Origin: Treponema sp.
Lineage (GTDB): Bacteria; Spirochaetota; Spirochaetia; Treponematales; Treponemataceae
DNA: 63,795 nucleotides
Assembly: GCA_024695475.1 (NCBI GenBank)
Contig: JAILIC010000109.1
Span: forward strand, 1-63,795
Reading direction: 5' to 3'
Part shown: positions 56,687 through 63,795 of the stretch, piece by piece
Position numbering within the stretch: the stretch's first letter is position 1
Layout of the letters: the number at the start of each line of letters is the position of its first letter
Translations under genes and position numbers: made by a program
Notes under the pieces: model-generated
What the model saw: only the letters and a program-made list of their open reading frames with translations
What the model was told of the DNA's origin: nothing
Database searches by the model: none

Positions 56687-57373
56687 CTACTCTGTTTTTG
56701 TGTTATCCCAGGCTTCGCAGAAAGTACCAATTCCTTGTGTCGTATATGCGTGCTTCATACAATCCTGATATACAGCCAAGCCAGTAGTAACAATATCTGC
56801 ACCACTTACTGCACAGTCAACAATTTGTTTTGGTGTTCTGATTGCCGCACAAATAATTTGTGTCTTTCCATAGAAACCATAGTTTTTATAAATATCAACA
56901 ATATCTTTTATATACTGTCTACAATCTTCACCATTAGCTTCTTTCCATCCAATAAATGGAGACATAAACAAAGAGCCATTCTTTGCAGGTAAAAGTGCCT
57001 GAGCAGGTGAAAATACCAATGTAACATTAGTTCTGATTCCTTTCTTTTCTAGCGTACGAGCAGCAATAATTCCTTGCTCTGTAGCGGGAATTTTGATAAC
57101 AAAGTTTTTGCATAAAGGAGCAATCTTTTCTGCAGCACTAATCATTTCGGCAGCAGTATCAATATGAGGATTAATCTCTACAGAAACAGGAAATTTATCC
57201 CAACCCTCAATACCTGTTTTTTTTACCCAATTAGCTATATCAGTAATTGCGGTCATAAACGGTTTACCACTCAACATAATATGTCTTGGATTTGTTGTGA
57301 TACCATCTATACCAAATGTGTCATAGGCATACACGATTTCGTCCATCTTTGCACTATCTAAAAAAAACTTCAT
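56687..57373 (-). CDS. Transaldolase-family protein; probable 6-deoxy-6-sulfofructose transaldolase
   Basis: 228 residues of the short FSA/TalC-like class. FLDSA with Asp6, ITTNPRHI with Asn28, and Schiff-base Lys94 in VIKIPAT. Position 30 is Arg where fructose-6-phosphate aldolases have Ser (NPS), a plausible change for a sulfonated substrate. It would transfer dihydroxyacetone from sulfofructose to glyceraldehyde 3-phosphate, giving fructose 6-phosphate and sulfolactaldehyde. First gene of the operon, behind a palindromic operator. Confidence 0.82.
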   Translation of the reverse strand: MKFFLDSAKMDEIVYAYDTFGIDGITTNPRHIMLSGKPFMTAITDIANWVKKTGIEGWDKFPVSVEINPHIDTAAEMISAAEKIAPLCKNFVIKIPATEQGIIAARTLEKKGIRTNVTLVFSPAQALLPAKNGSLFMSPFIGWKEANGEDCRQYIKDIVDIYKNYGFYGKTQIICAAIRTPKQIVDCAVSGADIVTTGLAVYQDCMKHAYTTQGIGTFCEAWDNTKTE

Positions 57374-57385
57374 ACTATTTCCTCC

Positions 57386-57406
57386 GTTGATTAATTAAGT
57401 TAATCA
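57386..57406 (-). promoter_or_regulatory. 21-bp palindromic operator of the sulfoquinovose operon
   Basis: TTGATTAA (57386-57393), TTAAG, TTAATCAA (57399-57406): a perfect 8+8 inverted repeat directly before the transaldolase ribosome site. Upstream is TTGACA (minus strand, ~57450-57455) with a weak -10 (TACCAT) at 17 nt. ROK or LacI-type repressors bind such sites. Confidence 0.65.
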
Positions 57407-57490
57407 ATCACTCTATAATGATGGTACATCTGAAGTTTTCAGTTGTCAACAAAATTCGCTTATAAAATAGTTACTTTAATGCAGGGCACC

Positions 57491-57557
57491 TTGACATCTG
57501 ATTCAAACAGAAGTATAGTTACACAAACAAAAGTTTGTTTAACAAACACTTGTTTGT
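57491..57557 (+). promoter_or_regulatory. psuK promoter with two tandem palindromic operators
   Basis: TTGACA (57491-57496), 17 nt, TATAGT (57514-57519). Immediately downstream are two copies of ACAAAC-N4-GTTTGT (57523-57538 and 57542-57557), 19 bp apart centre to centre, covering the transcription start. Confidence 0.75.
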
Positions 57558-57572
57558 AACTGAGTATACACT

Positions 57573-58652
57573 ATGACAGCAAGAGAAAAAGAAATATTAG
57601 AATTAATAAGAAAAAATCCCCTCATTTCGCAGCAGGAATGTGCTGATGCTCTTGGCATAACTCGTTCCGCAGCTGCTGGACATATCATGAATTTATCACG
57701 ACAAGGATATATAAAAGGCAAAGGATATATCCTCCAGGAATCTCCTTACGTTGTCGTTATCGGTGGAGCAAATATCGATATACAGGGCTTTCCTTTTAGC
57801 CCACTTATTATGCACGACTCAAACCCTGGTCTCATTAAGCTATCTTGCGGAGGCGTTGGTAGAAATATTGCAGAAAACCTTGCCCGACTCGGCTGTGACG
57901 TACGGCTCATTTCTATACTCGGTGATGATGCTTTTGCTCACCAATTACGTACCGAAACCGAAGCTGCAGGTGTCGATATATCAAACTGTATTACCGTCCA
58001 TAATGACACAACATCAACCTACTTGAGCATACTCAATACATCTGGTGATATGGAAATTGCATTAGCTTCAATGGAAATCCTCAACAAGCTTACTGTCAGT
58101 TCTATCAAAACAAAGGCAGATGTCATCAGAAACGCAGCAGCCGTTGTATTGGATACAAACCTCAATGAAGAAGTCATTAGTTATATATTAACAACCTTTC
58201 CTGATACTGTTTTCTTTGCAGATCCTGTATCAGTCACCAAGGCGCATAAATTAGTACAAAATCTTGGCAATCTGTATTGTATTAAGCCAAATATCCTTGA
58301 AGCTGAAGTACTCACTGGTAAAAAGCTTTCAACAGTTGAAGAAATTGAACAAGCTGGACATGATTTATTGTCACGTGGTGTACAGCAAGTTGTTATAAGC
58401 CGTGGTGAAGATGGACTGTACTGTTGCAACGAAGATGAATCTTTCTTCCGCCCTGCACCACAAGTACATATTAAAAACTGTACAGGTGCAGGAGATGCCT
58501 TTATGGCAGGTTTAGTATACAGCTGGTTACATGGTATGACCTTGCAAGAAGCAGCAGCATTTGCCGAAGGTGCTTCAAAAATGACATTAGAGCATGAAAA
58601 CACCATCAATCCCACACTTTCAGTGGAGAACATATTAAAAACGATAAAGTAA
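57573..58652 (+). CDS. psuK: Pseudouridine kinase with N-terminal winged helix
   Basis: 359 residues. Residues 1-55 form an HTH (ILELIRKNPLISQQECADALGITRSAAAGHI); the rest is a PfkB kinase with VVIGGANIDIQG, GGVGRNIAENLARLG and the catalytic GAGDAFMAGL. E. coli PsuK/YeiI has the same HTH-kinase layout. It phosphorylates pseudouridine for PsuG, which follows 74 nt downstream. The HTH and the twin operators suggest it represses its own operon. Confidence 0.88.
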   Translation: MTAREKEILELIRKNPLISQQECADALGITRSAAAGHIMNLSRQGYIKGKGYILQESPYVVVIGGANIDIQGFPFSPLIMHDSNPGLIKLSCGGVGRNIAENLARLGCDVRLISILGDDAFAHQLRTETEAAGVDISNCITVHNDTTSTYLSILNTSGDMEIALASMEILNKLTVSSIKTKADVIRNAAAVVLDTNLNEEVISYILTTFPDTVFFADPVSVTKAHKLVQNLGNLYCIKPNILEAEVLTGKKLSTVEEIEQAGHDLLSRGVQQVVISRGEDGLYCCNEDESFFRPAPQVHIKNCTGAGDAFMAGLVYSWLHGMTLQEAAAFAEGASKMTLEHENTINPTLSVENILKTIK

Positions 58653-58726
58653 CGTACTAGAGACAGCCTTCAGTACCTGCTAAAGGTCTGAAACAAGCCT
58701 CGATACCATATACACAAGGAGTTATT

Positions 58727-59647
58727 ATGAAAAACGATTATCTTGACATTAGACCTGATGTTCTGGAAGCAGTAAAAAGCGGAAAACCTGTTATTGCTCT
58801 TGAATCAACAATCATCTCACACGGTATGCCTTACCCACAGAATAAAGATACTGCTCTTGAAGTAGAAAAGATCTGCCGTGATATGGGTGTTGTACCAGCA
58901 ACTATGGGTATCATCAAAGGACGTCTCAAAGTTGGTCTTACACCTGAAGAAATCGATTATCTTGGCAAAATGGGACAAAAAGTTACCAAGACAAGCCGCC
59001 GCGATCTTCCTTTTGTTGTAGCTAAAAAACTTGACGGTGCAACAACTGTTGCAACCACTATGATTATGGCACAAATGGCTGGCATCAAGATTTTTGCTAC
59101 AGGCGGTATCGGTGGTGTACATCGTGGTGCACAAGAAACTATGGATATTTCTGCTGACCTTCAGGAACTTGCCCATACAGAAGTTGCTGTTATCTGTGCA
59201 GGTCCTAAATCAATTCTCGATATCGGTTTGACCCTGGAGTATCTCGAAACACAGGGTGTTACCGTAGTCGGCTATGGTACCGATGAGCTTCCTGCATTCT
59301 ACACACGTAAGAGCGGTTTTGGTGTTGATTACAGAGTTGACTCTGCTGCAGAACTTGCTTCTGCAATCAAGACAAAACATGACCTTGGTTTACAGGGTGG
59401 TATGGTAATTGGCAATCCAGTACCAGAAGAATTCCAGATGGATCCAGAAGTTATCAACAAGGCTATAGACGAAGCTCTTGCTGAGATGAATAAGAAAGGT
59501 ATTCATGGTAAGGCAGCAACACCTTTCATGTTGGCAAAAGTTGCTGAAATTACCGGAGGTGACAGCTTGGCAACAAACATCAAGCTGGTTTTCAACAATG
59601 TAAAAGTTGCATGTCAGACTGCCATTGAATTATCAAAACTCAACTAA
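58727..59647 (+). CDS. psuG: Pseudouridine-5'-phosphate glycosidase
   Basis: 306 residues. Splits pseudouridine 5'-phosphate to uracil and ribose 5-phosphate. Family blocks: IALESTIISHGMPYPQN, VPATMGIIKGRLKVGLT, the catalytic Lys region KTSRRDLPFVVA, GGIGGVHRGAQETMDISADL and KSILDIGLTLEYLETQGV. Strong ribosome site AAGGAG. No pseudouridine transporter is visible nearby. Confidence 0.95.
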   Translation: MKNDYLDIRPDVLEAVKSGKPVIALESTIISHGMPYPQNKDTALEVEKICRDMGVVPATMGIIKGRLKVGLTPEEIDYLGKMGQKVTKTSRRDLPFVVAKKLDGATTVATTMIMAQMAGIKIFATGGIGGVHRGAQETMDISADLQELAHTEVAVICAGPKSILDIGLTLEYLETQGVTVVGYGTDELPAFYTRKSGFGVDYRVDSAAELASAIKTKHDLGLQGGMVIGNPVPEEFQMDPEVINKAIDEALAEMNKKGIHGKAATPFMLAKVAEITGGDSLATNIKLVFNNVKVACQTAIELSKLN

Positions 59648-59714
59648 GTTATTACAGATATACAAAATACCAAATTAAAAATACAAGGTAATAATATATC
59701 AGTAAAAAAAGTTA

Positions 59715-59745
59715 TGCCGTCTTTTTACAGACGGCAATTTTTTTT
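59715..59745 (+). terminator. psuG terminator
   Basis: Stem TGCCGTCT (59715-59722) with AGACGGCA (59729-59736), loop TTTTAC, followed by eight T after one A. An A-run on the left may help the opposite strand. Confidence 0.85.
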
Positions 59746-59774
59746 ATCTTGGGTATGGTAGCTTTAGAACTATA

Positions 59775-59915
59775 TTATTTACTCAACTTTGCTTTAAGCT
59801 GAGCTAATTTGTCATTATTCTTAAATGCTACCAATGCAGAGCCTTTAGAAGCTACATAGCGATATTCAGGAATTAAAGGTACTTCGACAGTAGTACCATT
59901 GAATGATACTGATAA
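59775..59915 (-). pseudogene. C-terminal remnant of a lost gene, in frame with the DUF1667 gene
   Basis: Directly after the TAG stop of the DUF1667 gene (59916-59918) the same frame stays open for 46 codons (LSVSFNGTTVEVPLIPEYRY ... LAQLKAKLSK) and ends at TAA (59775-59777). The composition is protein-like, but there is no start codon of its own. Most likely the end of a deleted gene; origin not recognised. Nothing else is seen between 59746 and here. Confidence 0.45.
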
Positions 59916-60281
59916 CTAGTGTGAGGCTATCGATTTTGTAGCTATAAGGTCGCTATCATATCCTAAAATATTATGGATAAGAACTGTGCCTGATTGCACT
60001 GGAGCCTGTACCGTGATTTTACGAATCTCACTCATGACATCAAATAATCGTGTCTTTGGTACTGGCTTTGTTAAACGTACACTCACTAAAGGCAATTCGC
60101 CATTTTTGACAAGCACACTCGAAGAAACTGTTCGCTGTGGTTCCGTCATTTCCTGTATGGCATAGTTCTTACCTTTAACACAGGTAAAGCCCTCAACTGA
60201 AACCACTTTATTATCATTATCCAACTGAATAGTTAATGGACATCCATTTGGACAAATTATACAGGTCAATTCTTTTGTCAT
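59916..60281 (-). CDS. DUF1667 protein, second triad
   Basis: 121 residues from ATG 60281, which overlaps the previous stop as ATGA (GGAGG 9 nt upstream); an ATG 9 nt earlier is too near that site. Cys motifs CIICPNGCPL and GFTCVKGKNY, then EPQRTVSSSVLV. Paralogue of the protein at 44425. Small subunit of the second flavoprotein triad. Confidence 0.8.
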   Translation of the reverse strand: MTKELTCIICPNGCPLTIQLDNDNKVVSVEGFTCVKGKNYAIQEMTEPQRTVSSSVLVKNGELPLVSVRLTKPVPKTRLFDVMSEIRKITVQAPVQSGTVLIHNILGYDSDLIATKSIASH

Positions 60282-61510
60282 TGTACACATACCTCCAGAG
60301 AACCACTTGTCTCCATCTTACTTGCCGGTACAGAAATATGAATCATTTCGGCAGGCAGTGTCTTTTTCATCTTTTTTTCTACAAGGCAGTTGCCATTTTG
60401 CATTACTTTTAATACACAATCTTTCAATGGGTGTGAAACACGTAATGAGAATACAACATCCTTGGTACCACTGATTTTTTGTGGTAATACATGGTTGATA
60501 TTTTTGTCATAGGAGACGGAAAGATTACACTCAGGCAAATCGCCATTTGTAATATATTCCGCTACAGAGTCTGCCAAGTTTTCTGCTTCAAGAGAAACAA
60601 AATCGACAAGATCATGTACATGCAATACATTTCCTGCCGCAAAAAAACCTTTATGATCAGTCTGGAAATACTCATCAACAATAGCGCCTCGTGTTCTGCC
60701 ATCAAGTGTAATACCAGCGTCCAAGCTCAACTCATTTTCAGGAATAAGTCCAACACTTAAAATAAGCGTATCACAAGGTATATGTTCTTCTGTACCAGGT
60801 ATCGGTTTAAGATGCTCGTCAACCTTTTGTACCGTAATCTCCTCAACACGTTTATCACCTTTGATATCTGTTACCGTGTGGCTCAAATACAAAGGAATAT
60901 CAAAGTCTTCCAGACATTGACGGATATTTCTCGGCAACCCAGACGGTACGCTCATCAGCTCATATACTGCCTTAACTTTTATACCCTCCAGAGTCAGACG
61001 TCGTGCCATAATAAGACCGATATCACCAGAACCAAGAATGACAACCTCTTTACCTATTTTTCTATTGAACAAATTGAGATATGCCTGTGCAACACCAGCA
61101 GTATATACACCCGCAGGTCGCTCTCCAGGAATTTGCAATGCACCATGAGTTCTTTCTCTACACCCCATTGCAAACACAATTGCTTTTGCTTTAATCTTGG
61201 TCAAACCTTCTGGAGAAACAGCCGTAACTTCATGATTTTCAGAAACATGATATACAGTAGTATCAGTTTTATATGGAATGCCCAAGGCATTTACCTCATC
61301 AATAAATCTACCTGCATATTCTGGTCCCGAAAGTGTAGTCTTAAAACGAGTCAAACCAAAACCATCATGAATACACTGCCGTAAAATACCTCCAAGCTGT
61401 TTTTCACGCTCAAAAATTAAGATATTGCGTATTCCCTTTTTATGTAACTCTACTGCGGCAGCAAGGCCTGCAGGACCACCACCAATAATCAATACATCAA
61501 CTGTTTGCAT
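60278..61510 (-). CDS. NAD(P)/FAD-dependent oxidoreductase, second triad
   Basis: 410 residues. FAD motif IIGGGPAGLAAAVELHKKG, then GGILRQCIHDGFGLTRF, second Rossmann motif ILGSGDIGLIMARRLTLEG, and GFFAAGNVLHVHDLVDFV. Clearly homologous to the protein at 43154 through most of its length, with a shorter and diverged C terminus. Starts 8 nt after the FAD dehydrogenase gene. Confidence 0.85.
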   Translation of the reverse strand: MQTVDVLIIGGGPAGLAAAVELHKKGIRNILIFEREKQLGGILRQCIHDGFGLTRFKTTLSGPEYAGRFIDEVNALGIPYKTDTTVYHVSENHEVTAVSPEGLTKIKAKAIVFAMGCRERTHGALQIPGERPAGVYTAGVAQAYLNLFNRKIGKEVVILGSGDIGLIMARRLTLEGIKVKAVYELMSVPSGLPRNIRQCLEDFDIPLYLSHTVTDIKGDKRVEEITVQKVDEHLKPIPGTEEHIPCDTLILSVGLIPENELSLDAGITLDGRTRGAIVDEYFQTDHKGFFAAGNVLHVHDLVDFVSLEAENLADSVAEYITNGDLPECNLSVSYDKNINHVLPQKISGTKDVVFSLRVSHPLKDCVLKVMQNGNCLVEKKMKKTLPAEMIHISVPASKMETSGSLEVCVQ

Positions 61511-61518
61511 ACATGCAC

Positions 61519-62967
61519 CTACCTTGTTGTTCCTGTAAAAAAATATGAACCACTACGTTCATAGACAATGTCTTGAGCTTGCGTATGAAGTTCTGATTCA
61601 ATAAAATCGGTAATACGCATCTGACAGTATCCACCCTGACAACGCCCCATCATGGCTCGAGTCCGGTATTTTATTCCAGTAACGGTATGTACACCGAGAG
61701 GATTATGTATAGCCTGTATAATTTCGGCCTTGGTTATTTTTTCACAACGACAAATCACCTGACCATAATCAGGATTTTGCTTAATGAGTTCTTCCTTTTG
61801 CTCATCTGAAAGTTCATCAAAACGAGGAAAGGTTTTTCGTATCGGATTAAACTGATCATTTGGGGTCAGTTTTTCATACTCTTTCATCATATCAATGACC
61901 ATTCTGGCAATAGGAACAGCTGCCGTTAAACCAGGTGACTCAATACCGATAAGATTAACCGCATTTGGAGCTATATCATCTTTAATTTCTATCTTAAAGT
62001 CTTGAATAACACCATTGTCATCAACAAGCTTTGGCAAAATACCAGAATAGTTTCTGATACAGTCACCTCGTTTAATACATGGCCAGATTCTACTTGCACT
62101 TTCAACAAGATAGTCCAGATTCTTTTGGAGTACACCATAGTAAGCAAAATCCGTAACAGTATCAGCATTAGGACCAATGATAACATTACCATCAGTCGTA
62201 TTAGTAACATGGATACCCATATAGGTATTAGACGGTACTGGATAGACAGGCATTGGCAACAGAGGCCCTGTACGCTTATCCAAGATAATATAATCACCCT
62301 TTGAACCGATGATTTTATAGCCCTTTATACCGAGCATGTCAGATACCTTACCACAGCCAAGACCAGCAGCATTAATAACCCACCGTGATTCAAAATCCCC
62401 TTTAGAAGTAATCACATGATACTTTTTGTCAGATCGCTGAATGCCAGTAACTTCAGTATCAAAAAAATACGAAGCACCATTTTGCACAGCATTTTCAGCT
62501 AATGCAATTGTATAATTGAATGGATCAAGGATTCCAGAATTTTCAGAGAACATGGCAAACTTGCCAACAGCCATAGGAACAAGCTGGTGCAAACGATCCT
62601 CATCTATCAACGAAATCTTTGTCGCACCATTCTTTTTTCCCTGCTCAATCGTACGCTCAAGTGTCTTTCGTTCTTCCTCTGTTGTACCAACAAGTACTTT
62701 GCCACAACGATTAAAATGAAAGCCCAGCTCTTCAGATAACTGTGTCATCATTTTATTACCCTGAACACACAGTTTTGCTTTAAGCGTACCTACATCATAG
62801 GCAAATCCACCGTGTACAACGCCAGAGTTTCTTCCACTGGTTTCATTACACACATCAAGGTTCTTTTCCAGAACTGCTATTTTTAATTTGTAAGCAGACA
62901 GCTCACGTGCTATAGCACTACCTACAACACCGCCCCCCACTATAACAACATCAAAACTTTGTACCAT
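61519..62967 (-). CDS. FAD-dependent dehydrogenase with BFD domain, second triad
   Basis: 482 residues. FAD motif VVIVGGGVVGSAIARELS, GRNSGVVHGGFAYDVGT, INAAGLGCGKVSD, and the C-terminal cluster motifs VICRCE and RAMMGRCQGGYC. Paralogue of the protein at 41707, but one Cys-Gly pair (RRCGTGMG there) is replaced by RTRAMMG. No kinase is nearby; a TRAP permease precedes it, so it may oxidise an imported hydroxyacid or polyol phosphate rather than serve glycerol kinase. Substrate uncertain. Confidence 0.8.
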   Translation of the reverse strand: MVQSFDVVIVGGGVVGSAIARELSAYKLKIAVLEKNLDVCNETSGRNSGVVHGGFAYDVGTLKAKLCVQGNKMMTQLSEELGFHFNRCGKVLVGTTEEERKTLERTIEQGKKNGATKISLIDEDRLHQLVPMAVGKFAMFSENSGILDPFNYTIALAENAVQNGASYFFDTEVTGIQRSDKKYHVITSKGDFESRWVINAAGLGCGKVSDMLGIKGYKIIGSKGDYIILDKRTGPLLPMPVYPVPSNTYMGIHVTNTTDGNVIIGPNADTVTDFAYYGVLQKNLDYLVESASRIWPCIKRGDCIRNYSGILPKLVDDNGVIQDFKIEIKDDIAPNAVNLIGIESPGLTAAVPIARMVIDMMKEYEKLTPNDQFNPIRKTFPRFDELSDEQKEELIKQNPDYGQVICRCEKITKAEIIQAIHNPLGVHTVTGIKYRTRAMMGRCQGGYCQMRITDFIESELHTQAQDIVYERSGSYFFTGTTR

Positions 62968-63007
62968 TTTCTGCTCCTCACAGATGCCATCTAAAATATA
63001 TTTTTAA

Positions 63008-63795
63008 CTAGTAGATTAAGTTCACAAGACCTGTAGAGATCCATGGACAAAACGCTATCAGTAACATACAAATAAAAAGCATGATATAGAAAGGCAATGC
63101 TTCTTTAATAAAATCCTTTATCGTACACTTAGTAATACCGCAAGTAACAAATATCAATGTTCCTACTGGAGGTGTTACACCACCACATGCCATAGTAAAT
63201 ATGTACACCATTGCAAAATGGATATCATCGATTCCATAAGCACGTGCTACAGGTGCCAACAATGGAACAAGAACTATCAAAGCGGCATTACCTTCGATAA
63301 ACATACCGACTACGATAAGGAACATAATGACAACAATAAGGAATAAATACTTATTGTGAATCGTATTAAGCATTAATTGCGTAAACTTTTGCGGTATTTG
63401 TCCACGAGTTAAAACCCACGCAAATGCAGATGCCGCACCTACAATAACCATAATCGAAGCAGTTGTTGCTACTGTCTCTTTGAGACCAGTAACAATATGC
63501 TCAAGTTTTAATTCCTTATAAAGCAAACCAAGCAGCAATGCATAGATGATAGCAACAGATCCAGCCTCAGTTGCCGTAAAAATACCAAGACGTATACCAC
63601 CCAAAATAATGACTGGCAAACATAATGGCAGGGCTGCTCCCTTCAAAGCTTGCACCGGTTTTACATTCTGTACTTCAAGAGGTTTGTATCCACGCTTTAC
63701 AGAAATAAAGGCAACCAAAATCATCATTGCAATACACAATAGGATTCCGGCACCGATACCTGAAATAAACAATTTACCTATCGAAACGTTTGCAA
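63008..63795 (-). CDS. TRAP transporter large permease DctM, C-terminal part
   Basis: The frame is open to the right edge (ANVSIGKLFISG... at the boundary), leaving about 261 C-terminal residues of the ~430 usual for DctM. Several hydrophobic helices plus the family segments GGIRLGIFTATEAGSVAIIYALLLG and CGGVTPPVGTLIFVTCG. It powers sodium-driven uptake of organic acids with a DctP and DctQ that must lie beyond the window. 40 nt upstream of the second triad, probably one operon. Confidence 0.9.
   Translation of the reverse strand, partial: ANVSIGKLFISGIGAGILLCIAMMILVAFISVKRGYKPLEVQNVKPVQALKGAALPLCLPVIILGGIRLGIFTATEAGSVAIIYALLLGLLYKELKLEHIVTGLKETVATTASIMVIVGAASAFAWVLTRGQIPQKFTQLMLNTIHNKYLFLIVVIMFLIVVGMFIEGNAALIVLVPLLAPVARAYGIDDIHFAMVYIFTMACGGVTPPVGTLIFVTCGITKCTIKDFIKEALPFYIMLFICMLLIAFCPWISTGLVNLIY

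Overview
The window looks like chromosome from a fermentative, host- or gut-associated spirochaete of the Treponema type. The evidence is a FlaB core flagellin with a sigma-28-like promoter, a run of spirochaete-style lipoproteins, a type III (GlnN) glutamine synthetase, an Amt-PII fusion, a flavodiiron protein typical of anaerobes, and moderately low G+C with many AT-rich promoters. No sequence search was possible, so the taxonomic placement is inference.

Left part (1-19 kb). A nuclease/transposase fragment and a frameshifted tyrosine recombinase are followed by an outer-membrane protein. Then come housekeeping genes (dnaX-ybaB-recR, flaB, purD), the nitrogen-assimilation pair glnN and amt-PII, a three-lipoprotein operon (LpoB-like, COG3014-like, LPP20-like) and nnr. 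Middle-left (19-34 kb): an operon kduD-kduI-tctC-tctB-tctA (uronate catabolism plus a tripartite tricarboxylate transporter) ending with uppP. Next are the large glutamate synthase gene gltB, a patatin/POTRA/beta-barrel (type Vd) protein, a flavodiiron protein and a tRNA-Ala.

Accessory island (about 34-41.7 kb). Downstream of the tRNA lie a type III restriction-modification system (mod, res), a three-gene DUF3791/DUF3990/small-protein cassette that resembles an ADP-ribosyltransferase toxin module, an XRE regulator, and a gene-poor stretch with six tandem 22-bp iteron-like repeats.

Right part (41.7-63.8 kb). This is a catabolic region. A glycerol module (FAD dehydrogenase, NADH-oxidase-like protein, DUF1667 protein, glpK) converges on an operon that I read as sulfoquinovose degradation by the transaldolase route. 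That operon holds transaldolase, sulfolactaldehyde reductase, DUF4867, a YihQ-type sulfoquinovosidase with the diagnostic Q/R/W residues, a TauE exporter, a second TctCBA transporter and a FucI-like isomerase; a ROK regulator follows. The sulfoquinovosidase would release glycerol from sulfoquinovosyl glycerol, which would explain the neighbouring glycerol genes. Next come psuK-psuG (pseudouridine) and a second copy of the FAD/NADH-oxidase/DUF1667 triad behind a TRAP permease that runs off the window.

Three regulatory themes stand out. (1) glnN and gltB each have a good promoter followed at once by a terminator-like hairpin in the leader, and a similar hairpin lies ahead of amt, suggesting attenuation of nitrogen assimilation. 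(2) dnaX, purD, nnr, the patatin gene and the flavodiiron gene have a -10 box only 5-7 nt from ATG and no Shine-Dalgarno, i.e. likely leaderless mRNAs. (3) Clear palindromic operators lie at the kduD, transaldolase and psuK promoters.
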